Positions 1 to 6,904 of a stretch of DNA of 9,327 bases are shown here, one piece after another (position 1 is the first letter of the stretch; each line of letters starts with the position of its first letter). The stretch is taken from positions 25,700 to 35,026 of the forward strand of contig PAWP01000104.1 of assembly GCA_002714125.1 (NCBI GenBank), in the 5' to 3' direction. A program made the position numbers and the translations under genes. Below the pieces are notes generated by a model. The model had not been told where the DNA came from, did not search any database, and worked only from the letters and a program-made list of their open reading frames with translations. The DNA is from Gammaproteobacteria bacterium (GTDB lineage Bacteria; Pseudomonadota; Gammaproteobacteria; Pseudomonadales; Azotimanducaceae_A).

Positions 1-426
1 GCTGTGACCGATGACCTGCGCGCCATCTGGGGCTTCCCCGCGGTTAGTGGTGAAGTCGAACTGCGCTCTAGCTATCACGGGGTGGATGCTACCGCTGTGG
101 TAGACGGAGACGTTGTCCTGGAAGCCTCCGGTCTCGACCCGGACCCGATGGGCCTCAGTGACGTGCAATACACCGGCACACTGAATCTGGCACACACACC
201 AAGGGGACCTCGTCTGGTGCAGGTAGAGGCCCATCACTTAGCGAGCCGCGTAGAGCGCTTGCAACCCTACCTGCACACGTTTGATTCGATGGCGTTGGGG
301 CACAACCTCCTCTTGCCTGCGCGCGAAGTTGCGGCGACCGTCGCAACCGAGTCGGTGTCAATACCCGCGGTGCGGTTTGTTTGCAGCGTTGACGAACTGG
401 CTTTCAACGGCACGGAAGCAGTGTAA
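1..426 (+). CDS. acetoacetate decarboxylase-like protein, C-terminal part (5' end outside window)
   Basis: The frame is open from base 1 to a TAA at 424-426, giving about 141 residues. A GTG at position 4 exists, but the protein appears to enter mid-domain: the segment RAIWGFP near the beginning resembles the conserved block that lies around residue 110 in acetoacetate decarboxylases. About 100 N-terminal residues are therefore expected upstream. Downstream blocks fit the same fold, including a beta-rich stretch, GTLNL, and a terminal segment with IPAVRF. In true decarboxylases the block carries two lysines right after the FP/YP motif (Lys115 and Lys116 in Clostridium, forming the Schiff base). 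Here the residues are Ala-Val, so the classical decarboxylation chemistry is unlikely. The protein may be a non-decarboxylating superfamily member acting on another keto acid or ester. The gene converges on the CoA-transferase. Family assignment is by motif memory only and is moderately sure. Confidence 0.6.
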   Translation, partial: AVTDDLRAIWGFPAVSGEVELRSSYHGVDATAVVDGDVVLEASGLDPDPMGLSDVQYTGTLNLAHTPRGPRLVQVEAHHLASRVERLQPYLHTFDSMALGHNLLLPAREVAATVATESVSIPAVRFVCSVDELAFNGTEAV

Positions 427-561
427 GCGAGCCGCATGATTGTCACAGCGGATGAGCATGTCATTGGAACCCATCGATTGGCGCTAGAGCGGTCCCACCA
501 GAGGTCCGCAGTACGCTTGGATATGCCCCCCAAACCTGTGAATTGATCATCGCGAGCTGAC
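427..561. other. convergent intergenic gap
   Basis: This is the gap between the decarboxylase-like gene and the restored end of the CoA-transferase. I see no convincing gene. A 36-codon plus-strand frame (436-546) has no ribosome binding site and looks like chance. The only structure noted is an imperfect hairpin at 489-509, listed separately. Confidence 0.4.
489..509. terminator. weak imperfect hairpin between convergent genes
   Basis: GCGGTCC (489-495) and GGTCCGC (503-509) pair as a six-base-pair stem with one central mismatch and a 7-nt loop. It lies midway between two converging genes, where a bidirectional terminator is expected. Neither strand has a T tract after it, so a classical intrinsic terminator is not supported. 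Confidence 0.15.
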
Positions 562-648
562 TCACTCGTACGGGCAGTGCACGATCCCATCCCTCTGCAG
601 CGCCGTTATGGCTTCGTCCTCCAGGTTGAGCCAAGTGGTCAGAACTTC
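562..648 (-). pseudogene. out-of-frame C-terminal tail of the CaiB/BaiF CoA-transferase
   Basis: Minus-strand bases just after the premature stop encode, in the -1 frame, EVLTTWLNLEDEAITAL and then a short tail ending PYE before TGA at 562-564. The -1 reading joins directly to the upstream DTR, giving the DTREVL-type junction that CaiB/BaiF proteins commonly show near the end. A following short helix ending in a DGIV-like motif is also typical. Restoring one G in the minus-strand run AAGGAAG (about 646-650) makes a protein of about 401 residues, the normal family length. The join A AGG AAG is not a good slippery heptamer, so programmed frameshifting is unlikely. A sequencing indel or a real mutation is the simpler reading. 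Confidence 0.75.
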
Positions 649-1766
649 CTTGTGTCCTGGCCAAGTTTGGGCGGCACTCGATAGTCGGCAACCGGCGTCT
701 CCGCAAACTGGAAAGGCGATCGCACAACCCTGAAAGTCTCCTCTTCGTCGCCAACCTCATGTACGAGCTTACGTTCCGCTACTTCCGGTGAGGCATAAGC
801 CTCGTCCATGGTTCGCACCTTGCCCGCAGGCAGATGTCGCGTGAGAGCAACCCAATGGTTGGCCGAGTGTTGGGTCAGTACTGCTTCAATTTCGCCGCGA
901 AGCTCATCCCGATTGGCGTGTCGCATACCGACGGTTTCGAAGCGTTGGTCCTGTGCAAGCCGAGGTACACCGATGATGCGGCACAGTTCACCAAATAGCT
1001 TGTCGGAGCCCACCGCAAAGTACATGGGCTCCGTTGCCGTTTGGAAGAGTCCATTCGGAGTGGAGTGAATATGATTATTGCCCGCTCGACTCGGCGCGGT
1101 ACCTGTGGTCAGCCAGGTCGAACCCATGTTTCCTAATGCAGCGATGGCCGTATCGAGCAGCGCGAGGTCAATATAGTCGCCGTACCCGGTCTGCGCCCGC
1201 GACATGATCGCGGCCAGTACCGCCGTGCTCAGGTGTGCTGCCGTCAAGGTGTCGATGAGCGAAAGACCTGTTCGCATAGGTGGTCCATCTGCTTCTCCCG
1301 TCAGTTCCATCATGCCGGATTCAGCCTGAAGGACCGGGTCGAAACCCGGGCGTTCGCGCATTGCAGTGTGTTCGCCGTAGGCTGATACCGAGACGTAGAT
1401 GAGCCGTGGGTCCGCAGCACGCAGCGCAGCATGATCGAGCCCAAATCGTTCCATCACGCCTGGCCTGAAATTCTGTACCAACACGTCACATTGTGCTGCA
1501 AGATCGCGCGCCAACTGCTGACCGCGTGCAGTTTTTAGATCAATGGCGACGCTTTGTTTACTCCGATTGAAGGCCACAAAAAAAGGGCTGCGGGGCGGTC
1601 CGACTGCGCTCATACCACGCACCTCATCCCCTGTTACAGGGTTCTCAAGCTTGATAATCGTCGCGCCAAGATCGGCTAGTTGCTGGGTTGCGAGCGGTCC
1701 GGCAATGACCCGGGTGAAGTCCAGTATTCTGATTCCGCTAAGAGGTGGTGCATGAGTCTTGTCCAT
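639..1766 (-). CDS. family III (CaiB/BaiF) CoA-transferase, C-terminus lost to an apparent frameshift
   Basis: This is a formyl-CoA transferase/CaiB-type enzyme that moves CoA between carboxylic acids through an aspartyl-CoA anhydride. The N-terminus has the family opening LSGIRILDFTRVIAGP with the substrate and CoA loop. Further family marks are the NRSKQSVAIDL block, VLVQNFRPGVMERFG, and the catalytic Asp in GLSLIDT (residue 172 from the ATG). Two starts compete: GTG at 1772 and ATG at 1766. Neither has a clear Shine-Dalgarno sequence. I prefer the ATG because it starts just before the conserved opening. As written, the frame ends with TGA at 639-641 after about 375 residues, roughly 26 short of the usual 400. 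The missing C-terminus is present one frame over (562-648). The gene faces away from uup and converges on the decarboxylase-like gene. The role is acyl-CoA activation in catabolism; the substrate is unknown. Confidence 0.9.
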   Translation of the reverse strand: MDKTHAPPLSGIRILDFTRVIAGPLATQQLADLGATIIKLENPVTGDEVRGMSAVGPPRSPFFVAFNRSKQSVAIDLKTARGQQLARDLAAQCDVLVQNFRPGVMERFGLDHAALRAADPRLIYVSVSAYGEHTAMRERPGFDPVLQAESGMMELTGEADGPPMRTGLSLIDTLTAAHLSTAVLAAIMSRAQTGYGDYIDLALLDTAIAALGNMGSTWLTTGTAPSRAGNNHIHSTPNGLFQTATEPMYFAVGSDKLFGELCRIIGVPRLAQDQRFETVGMRHANRDELRGEIEAVLTQHSANHWVALTRHLPAGKVRTMDEAYASPEVAERKLVHEVGDEEETFRVVRSPFQFAETPVADYRVPPKLGQDTRKF

Positions 1767-1772
1767 ACGCAC

Positions 1773-1858
1773 ACTGTCGCGGCATGGGAGTCATATTGCA
1801 ATCGACGGGCAATTGGGCTGTTAGACTCCGCACGCACACTACCTTCCCGATATTCATC
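1773..1858. promoter_or_regulatory. divergent intergenic region between CoA-transferase and uup
   Basis: Promoters for both divergent genes should lie here or in the gene starts. No pair of boxes at good spacing stands out. TTGCAA at 1796-1801 and TAGACT at 1822-1827 are 20 bases apart, too far for a normal sigma-70 promoter. A nine-base direct repeat, ACGCACACT, occurs at 1767-1775 and 1832-1840, one copy near each start codon. Confidence 0.3.
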
Positions 1859-3778
1859 ATGGCAGTTCAGCCGGTACTTGCTGCTAAAGACGTCACTGTC
1901 CAGTTTGGTGAGGATGTCGTGCTGGATGGCATCGATCTGACCATCGGTACCGGTGAGCGCGTCTGCGTTACAGGCCGCAACGGTGCGGGCAAGAGCACGT
2001 TATTGCGTGTGCTGGCAGGCAGACATACGCCTGACGGCGGGGCCATCTGGCACGATGACAAGGCGCAGATAGCGATTCTTGATCAGTCGCTATTGCCAGG
2101 GTCCGACGCTACCGTCTACGAGGCCGTTGCCGTGGGCGTTGCAGGGCGTGGGGCACTGCTGACCGAATACCGACGCCTTGCTGAAGACCTTTCTGCACCT
2201 GGCGCCGCTGCAAGGCTCGAGATTTTGCAGCAGGAAATCGAGCGCACAGATGGCTGGGCGCTGGACCATGAGATTCGATCCGTTGTCTCGCGACTTAGTC
2301 TGCCTACAGATGCTCGGCTCGCAGAACTATCCGGCGGGTGGCGCAAGCGCATCTCGATAGCACGCTCGCTAGTAGGCGCGCCTAACGTTTGGATTCTGGA
2401 TGAGCCAACCAATCACCTCGATATCCCCACGGTGCATTGGCTGGAACGAGAGATGCTTGAGTTCCAGGGTACGCTGATGTTCATCACTCACGACCGGGAA
2501 CTCATGCGGCGCGTGGGTAACGTGTTTGTTGATGTTGGGCTTGGCAGGGTCAGGCGATATGCTGCTGACTTTCGTACGTTCCTCGCGCGACGGGAACACG
2601 ACGACGAGTCGCTGGCGGCGGATCAAAAGCGCTTCGACAAGAAACTTGCCGAGGAGGAAGCTTGGATCCGCGGGGGGATCAAAGCGCGGCGCGCGCGCAA
2701 CCAGGGCAGGGTGCGGATGCTCGAGTCTCTGCGGACTCGCCGCTTAGAGCGGCGCCAGGCCGCCAAGCTACATCTGGAGGTGGATGCGGGGTCCCGATCT
2801 GGCAATTATGTCAAGGAGTTGAGCGGGGTCAGCAAGGCCCTGGGCACGACACCAGTGCTAAGGGACGTTGACCTGCTGATTCGGCGCGGGGAGAGATTGG
2901 GGGTCGTGGGGGCGAACGGCGTGGGTAAGTCGACGCTCATCCGTGTCTTGCTAGGTGATCTGGAACCCGACTCAGGCCAGGTAAAAACCGGAACCCGACT
3001 CGAGACCGCCTATTTTGACCAACAGCGCTCTGTCCTCGATCCGGATCGAAACGTCGCTGACACCATTGCCGATGGCCGCGAATACGTGACGATCAACAAA
3101 CGCGACATTCATACCATCAGCTATTTGCGCAGTTTCATGTTTAGTGGAGATCAGGCCCGCGGCCCTGTAAGGGTGCTTTCTGGCGGTGAGCAGAACCGGC
3201 TATTACTCGCCCGGTTGTTCTCGCTTCCCACGAATATGCTCGTGCTGGATGAGCCAACCAATGATCTCGATGTGGACAGCCTCGAGCTGCTTGAACAGTT
3301 GCTGGCCGACTATTCTGGCACCGTCCTACTCGTCACGCATGACCGCGCCTTCCTCGATAACGTCGTTGATTCAATCCTCGTGCTGGACGGCAGCGGCAGC
3401 GTGGTTCAATACCACGGCGGATATACCGACTGGCTCGAGGCGGGCGGTAGATTCCCACCTGAGGCGATGCCGGGATTCAGCGCGGCACCGCTACAGACCG
3501 CAGGGAAGTCTGAGCGGCAGCAGGCACGTGAGACTGACCGGGAGAGCCGGCGGGCTGAACGCGCTGCTGCACGCGAACTGGAGAAGGTGCCTGGCCGAAT
3601 TGAAGCGCTCGAGGCACGTGTTGCTGAACTGAACGAGGAAATGGGCGCTGCCGGGTTTTATCAAAGGTCACAGTCTGAACAGCAGGTGGTCTTCGACGCA
3701 ACCGCGGAGGCTGAGGTGGCGCTCGAAGCACTGTATGTACGTTGGGAGGAACTGGAATCCGCGCTCGGTGGCGACTGA
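1859..3778 (+). CDS. uup: ABC-F family ATPase Uup
   Basis: This is a cytosolic ABC-F protein of 639 residues without membrane segments. The ABC-F family acts at the ribosome, and Uup is also linked to precise excision of transposons and replication stress. Two nucleotide-binding domains are complete. The first has Walker A GRNGAGKST (39-47), signature LSGGW (157-161), Walker B VWILDEPTNHLD (177-188) and switch THDR (210-213). The second has GANGVGKST (351-359), LSGGE (440-444), MLVLDEPTNDLD (460-471) and THDR (493-496). The linker (about 245-310) is charged and includes EEAWIRGGIKARRARNQGR, a hallmark of Uup rather than EttA or YheS. The C-terminus (about 550-639) is a charged coiled coil, the DNA-binding tail of Uup. 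The frame is open back to 1745, but homology begins at the ATG at 1859, so that start is chosen. No strong ribosome binding site precedes it. The length matches E. coli Uup (about 635). Confidence 0.93.
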   Translation: MAVQPVLAAKDVTVQFGEDVVLDGIDLTIGTGERVCVTGRNGAGKSTLLRVLAGRHTPDGGAIWHDDKAQIAILDQSLLPGSDATVYEAVAVGVAGRGALLTEYRRLAEDLSAPGAAARLEILQQEIERTDGWALDHEIRSVVSRLSLPTDARLAELSGGWRKRISIARSLVGAPNVWILDEPTNHLDIPTVHWLEREMLEFQGTLMFITHDRELMRRVGNVFVDVGLGRVRRYAADFRTFLARREHDDESLAADQKRFDKKLAEEEAWIRGGIKARRARNQGRVRMLESLRTRRLERRQAAKLHLEVDAGSRSGNYVKELSGVSKALGTTPVLRDVDLLIRRGERLGVVGANGVGKSTLIRVLLGDLEPDSGQVKTGTRLETAYFDQQRSVLDPDRNVADTIADGREYVTINKRDIHTISYLRSFMFSGDQARGPVRVLSGGEQNRLLLARLFSLPTNMLVLDEPTNDLDVDSLELLEQLLADYSGTVLLVTHDRAFLDNVVDSILVLDGSGSVVQYHGGYTDWLEAGGRFPPEAMPGFSAAPLQTAGKSERQQARETDRESRRAERAAARELEKVPGRIEALEARVAELNEEMGAAGFYQRSQSEQQVVFDATAEAEVALEALYVRWEELESALGGD

Positions 3779-3805
3779 CACACGGTAGCCGGGTCGAGGT
3801 AGAAT
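3775..3805 (+). promoter_or_regulatory. candidate sigma-70 promoter for the acyl-CoA dehydrogenase gene
   Basis: CTGACA (3775-3780, five of six to TTGACA) and TAGAAT (3800-3805, five of six to TATAAT) are separated by 19 bases, longer than the ideal 17. The -35 box overlaps the uup stop codon. Transcription would start near 3812, about 40 bases before the dehydrogenase ATG. Confidence 0.35.
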
Positions 3806-3811
3806 CGAATA

Positions 3812-3838
3812 GACAAATTATCTGACCAGTCTTCTGTC
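3812..3838. promoter_or_regulatory. possible operator, interrupted inverted repeat
   Basis: GACA at 3812-3815 and TGTC at 3835-3838 form the outer arms of a 27-base partial dyad; a few inner positions also match. It sits at the predicted transcription start, where a repressor such as a TetR or FadR-like regulator of fatty-acid genes would act. Internal symmetry is poor, so this is tentative. Confidence 0.2.
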
Positions 3839-3839
3839 C

Positions 3840-3844
3840 GGGGG
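3840..3844 (+). promoter_or_regulatory. weak ribosome binding site for the acyl-CoA dehydrogenase
   Basis: GGGGG lies seven bases before the ATG at 3852. It is one base off GGAGG and at good spacing. With the conserved N-terminus it supports this start. Confidence 0.4.
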
Positions 3845-3851
3845 TAGACCT

Positions 3852-5057
3852 ATGGACTTCAGTGACTCTGCCAGCGAGGCCTCTTTCCGGCAAAAGGCGC
3901 GCGCCTGGCTAGCCGCGAACGCGCCGGCACATAACTACGTAGAAGCGCAGGGCGACACAGAGGCCGATATGCTCGTTGCAGCGAAGGCCTGGCAACTCGC
4001 GAAGTACAAAGATGGTTGGGCATGCTTGGCGTGGCCCAAGGATTACGGCGGACAAGGTTTGTCTTCCGTAGAGTCCTCCATCTTTGCAGCAGAAGAAGCC
4101 AATTGGAACGTCACCAGCAGTCCGTTCGGAATTGGTCAGGGCATGGCAGCGCCTACCATGATGGCGTATGCAAGTGACGAGCAGAAGGCACGCTACCTAC
4201 CAAAGCTAGCGAGTGGAGAGGAGATCTGGTGCCAGCTGTTTAGCGAGCCCGCTGGGGGATCTGATCTCGCCGCACTGCGAACCCGTGCGACGCGCGACGG
4301 CGATGACTGGATTATTAACGGTCAGAAGATTTGGACCAGTGGCGCGCAGTACAGCGACTACGCGATACTGGTGACCCGTAGTGACCCTAATGTGCCTAAA
4401 CATCAGGGCTTGACCTACTTCTTCCTGGATATGAAATCCCCAGGGGTTGAGGTCAAACCGATTAAACAGATCAGCGGTGAGTCGCATTTTAATGAGGTCT
4501 ACTTCACAGATGTCCGTATTCCAGATTCCCAGCGTCTGGGTGCGCCCGGCGAGGGCTGGAAGGTTTCAATCACGACGTTAATGAATGAACGTGCATCAAT
4601 TGGTGGTGGCGGTGGGCTAGGATTCGACGGCGCTTTCGAGCTGGCACGGAAGACCGAACTTGGCGAAGGCCCTGCTATTGCGGATCGCGCGGTTCGTGCG
4701 CAACTCGCCACGTGGTACGCGCGTGAAGCGGGCCTCGAGTACACCGGCGCTCGCACACAATCGGCTTTGTCGCGGGGAGAAACCCCAGGACCTGAGAACT
4801 CGATTGGCAAGCTGGTTGGCGCTAAGCAAAGCCAAGACATCGCGTCTTTTTGTATTGACCTGTTGGACATGGCGGGTGTTGCGAGTGATGAAGCTGAAGC
4901 GTTCGTGGGCGCCTATATGGCAATTCCAGGACTGCGCATTGCAGGAGGCACAGACGAGATTATGCTCAACGTCATTGCCGAGAGGGTCCTGGGCCTGCCG
5001 CAGGACATCCGCCCGGACAAAGGCGTGCCGTTTACAGAGGTACCTACGGGCGCTTGA
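3852..5057 (+). CDS. acyl-CoA dehydrogenase (FadE-like)
   Basis: This soluble FAD enzyme of 401 residues introduces the alpha-beta double bond into an acyl-CoA and passes electrons to electron-transfer flavoprotein. The N-terminal helical domain includes LAWPKDYGGQGLS (59-71). The middle FAD/substrate domain has QLFSEPAGGSDLA (128-140) and WIINGQKIWTSGA (153-165). The C-terminal helical domain ends with RIAGGTDEIMLNVIAERVLGLP (362-383), of which the GGTDEI and ERVLGLP parts are diagnostic. In medium-chain enzymes a Glu precedes that GT motif and is the catalytic base; here the position is Gly. Glu246 in LMNERAS occupies the helix-G position used by isovaleryl- and long-chain enzymes and is the likely base. 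A glycine run (251-255) follows it. The gene is 73 bases after uup, with its own likely promoter. Length and motifs are complete. The exact substrate (fatty, branched or steroid side-chain acyl-CoA) cannot be told. Confidence 0.93.
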   Translation: MDFSDSASEASFRQKARAWLAANAPAHNYVEAQGDTEADMLVAAKAWQLAKYKDGWACLAWPKDYGGQGLSSVESSIFAAEEANWNVTSSPFGIGQGMAAPTMMAYASDEQKARYLPKLASGEEIWCQLFSEPAGGSDLAALRTRATRDGDDWIINGQKIWTSGAQYSDYAILVTRSDPNVPKHQGLTYFFLDMKSPGVEVKPIKQISGESHFNEVYFTDVRIPDSQRLGAPGEGWKVSITTLMNERASIGGGGGLGFDGAFELARKTELGEGPAIADRAVRAQLATWYAREAGLEYTGARTQSALSRGETPGPENSIGKLVGAKQSQDIASFCIDLLDMAGVASDEAEAFVGAYMAIPGLRIAGGTDEIMLNVIAERVLGLPQDIRPDKGVPFTEVPTGA

Positions 5058-5128
5058 ACATACGCACCATCAGCACGCCCCGTACCAGTACCCAAAGTTA
5101 CCCTGCTTCGAGGCGCGCATAAGAAGTT
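5058..5128. other. convergent intergenic gap
   Basis: The gap lies between the dehydrogenase stop and the amidohydrolase stop. I see no intrinsic terminator with a T tract. A bulged pairing between TACGGGCG near 5046-5053, inside the dehydrogenase end, and CGCCCCGTA near 5078-5086 is possible, but its loop is long. Confidence 0.3.
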
Positions 5129-6832
5129 TTAGCTACCCGCCAGAGTCCCCCTGAGCAACTGACCCGGCAATGCACCAGTGTGTTCATTGTCCCGGAACAG
5201 AACGCCCCCGTTCACAACCGTTGCTAGGATGCCGCGCGATTTCTGCTTTAGCCGGCGCGCACCCGCGGGAAGGTCGTTCACGATCTCGGGCATTAGCGGG
5301 GCGATCGTGGCGGGATCGAATATGGTGAGGTCTGCAGCAAACCCTTCTCTGATCTGACCGCGTGCCGAGAGTCCCCAATATGACGCAGGCACCAGTGTCA
5401 CCTGGTGTACAGCTTCTTCTACTGTCAGTGCTTCTTTCTCGCGAACCCAGTGTGCAAACAGATGGGTTTGCAGCGACGAGTCCATGATCTGGGAGACGTG
5501 CGCGCCAGAGTCGGAAAAAGTTACAACCGAACGTGGATGCTTAATCATCTCCAGTACGTGATCTTGGTTCTCGTTAGCGATCGGCTGCATGAAGAAGATG
5601 TTGAAGTCTGTTTCCAGCGCAAGATCGAACAAGACATCAACCGGCGATGTGCCACGCTCTGCGGCAATACTCGCAACCGAGCGGTGTGGACCCTCGATCG
5701 TGTCAAGGGGGAAAAGCCAGTCGTACTCGGGTGCCCGTGCCTCGGTGCCTATCTTCTTAGGGCCATTGTAAGGACGGTTTGCGATTTCAATCAGTTTGGC
5801 CCGAGTCGCCGGGTCGGTGTACGCAGCCCGCTGTTCCTCGAGTGACTTGGCGCGGATGTCGCTCCAGAGTTCCCAGGTGTCAAAGGGCATCGTTGAGCGG
5901 AAGGACAAGAGCACGTTGAGAGCTCGGGAGTGCACTTGGGCGAACATACGTCCCCCAGCGTCTGCGACTTCATCGAGCAAGTCGAAGTACTGTCGCCAAT
6001 AGTCGGGCGCTTTTCGGTTGCCGAACATGCCCCAAGTAATGGGGCGGCCGCTTTCTAGGGCCAGGGCCTTCATTCGGTCGAAGTAATCACGGATCCGCTC
6101 GGGATCCCTGCCTACCTGCTCCTGGGCTATTTCGAATACGCCCGTATTCAGGTCACCCATGACTCCGACCAGGTGGCGCACCTCATCCCAGTCGGCTAGG
6201 CGGCTCGCAACCGGGCGTCTGTCTGCAGTTTCGTGATTGGGTGTGCGGGAGGTCGAAAATCCGATAGCGCCGGCCTTAAGCGCGTTGGCCAATTCGCGTC
6301 CCATGGCCGTAAGGTCATCCTCGCTCGCTTTCGCCTCGAAGGCTCGCTCACCCATCACATAGGTGCGAAGTGCGGAGTGGCCAATGTAGCCTGCGTAGTT
6401 GATGCCTTTTGGTAGTGCTTCTACCGCGTCGAGGTACTCGGCGTAGGTCTCCCAGGTCCAGTTGATACCTGCTTCCATGGCAACAGGCGAAATGTCCTCA
6501 GCGCGCTCGAGATTGCGGATCACCATGCCTTTGTCGGCCTCGGCGCAGGGCGCTAGCGAAAAGCCGCAATTTCCCATGACGACGCTCGTGACGCCGTGCC
6601 AGCAAGAACAACTACCGAGGGGATCCCAAGCTACCTGCGCATCCATATGTGTGTGACCATCGATGAATCCGGGCGAGACGACATGGCCCTCGGCGTCGAT
6701 GGTTTCCGAAGCCTTGTCGCGTATCCGGCCGATGCTGGCTATGCGACCATTGATCACGCCGACGTCGGCCTTAAAACCCGGCATACCTGAGCCGTCGACA
6801 ACGGTTCCATTCTTTACAACAAGGTCATACAT
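5129..6832 (-). CDS. D-aminoacylase / N-acyl-D-amino-acid deacylase-like amidohydrolase
   Basis: This is a metal-dependent amidohydrolase of 567 residues, cytosolic, with no signal peptide. The N-terminal beta-sandwich part starts with LVVKNGTVVDGSG. The barrel then begins with SPGFIDGHTHMD, providing the metal ligands His60 and His62. MGNCGFSLAP follows, with Cys89 as the bridging-cysteine equivalent of D-aminoacylase Cys96. FSDSGAHVS places Asp441 where D-aminoacylase has catalytic Asp366. The C-terminal part returns to the sandwich (REGFAADLTIFDP). The two histidines that bind the catalytic zinc in classical D-aminoacylase (His220 and His250) are not seen at the expected places, where FEIAQEQ and PITWGMF are found. 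A QVHSR motif (299-303) lies further on. The substrate may therefore not be an N-acyl-D-amino acid. The start is firm: AGGAG lies nine bases before the ATG. The gene is last in the minus-strand cluster, 72 bases after the alpha/beta hydrolase. Confidence 0.88.
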   Translation of the reverse strand: MYDLVVKNGTVVDGSGMPGFKADVGVINGRIASIGRIRDKASETIDAEGHVVSPGFIDGHTHMDAQVAWDPLGSCSCWHGVTSVVMGNCGFSLAPCAEADKGMVIRNLERAEDISPVAMEAGINWTWETYAEYLDAVEALPKGINYAGYIGHSALRTYVMGERAFEAKASEDDLTAMGRELANALKAGAIGFSTSRTPNHETADRRPVASRLADWDEVRHLVGVMGDLNTGVFEIAQEQVGRDPERIRDYFDRMKALALESGRPITWGMFGNRKAPDYWRQYFDLLDEVADAGGRMFAQVHSRALNVLLSFRSTMPFDTWELWSDIRAKSLEEQRAAYTDPATRAKLIEIANRPYNGPKKIGTEARAPEYDWLFPLDTIEGPHRSVASIAAERGTSPVDVLFDLALETDFNIFFMQPIANENQDHVLEMIKHPRSVVTFSDSGAHVSQIMDSSLQTHLFAHWVREKEALTVEEAVHQVTLVPASYWGLSARGQIREGFAADLTIFDPATIAPLMPEIVNDLPAGARRLKQKSRGILATVVNGGVLFRDNEHTGALPGQLLRGTLAGS

Positions 6833-6841
6833 GGTGGGTGA

Positions 6842-6846
6842 CTCCT
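6842..6846 (-). promoter_or_regulatory. ribosome binding site of the amidohydrolase gene
   Basis: The minus strand reads AGGAG, nine bases before the ATG at 6832. It fixes the start codon. Confidence 0.7.
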
Positions 6847-6862
6847 GTTCAACCTGTCGGGG

Positions 6863-6891
6863 ATCATAACCTCCTCGCGCGCGAAAGTTAT
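6863..6891 (-). promoter_or_regulatory. possible internal promoter for the amidohydrolase
   Basis: The minus strand has TATGAT (6868-6863), five of six to the -10 consensus. A poor -35 candidate, ATAACT (6891-6886), lies 17 bases upstream. Transcription would start about 25 bases before the ATG. The -10 box overlaps the left arm of the dyad at 6865-6892, which would allow repression. Confidence 0.25.
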
Positions 6892-6892
6892 G
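6865..6892. repeat. nested inverted repeat between alpha/beta hydrolase and amidohydrolase genes
   Basis: CATAAC (6865-6870) and GTTATG (6887-6892) are perfect inverted arms. The space between them contains the ten-base palindrome TCGCGCGCGA (6875-6884), centred one base off the outer dyad. It may be an operator overlapping the candidate -10 box, or an RNA hairpin in the operon. No T tract follows on either strand. Confidence 0.35.
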
Positions 6893-6904
6893 GTTCGCGG
6901 TGGG

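Noticed and set aside
436..546. 36-codon plus-strand frame after the decarboxylase-like gene
   Set aside because: It has no ribosome binding site and no recognisable features, and its length is expected by chance.
639..650. Programmed -1 frameshift in the CoA-transferase
   Set aside because: The sequence A AGG AAG is not a slippery heptamer, and this family is not known to use frameshifting. An indel is simpler.
2396..3262. 18-base exact repeat at 2396-2413 and 3245-3262
   Set aside because: Both copies encode the Walker B segment LDEPTN of the two ATPase domains of uup. This is conserved coding, not a mobile repeat.
3477..3893. 138-residue minus-strand frame
   Set aside because: It lies opposite the uup coiled-coil end and the dehydrogenase start. 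Its composition is Pro/Arg/Gln-rich and it has no family motif, so it is a shadow of GC-rich coding sequence.
5405..5845. 146-residue plus-strand frame
   Set aside because: It is fully antisense to the well-supported amidohydrolase and has no motif of its own.
6816..6866. Short upstream frame starting at ATG 6866 (minus) behind AGGAGG
   Set aside because: The ribosome site is only about three bases from this ATG, too close, and the amidohydrolase has its own well-placed site.
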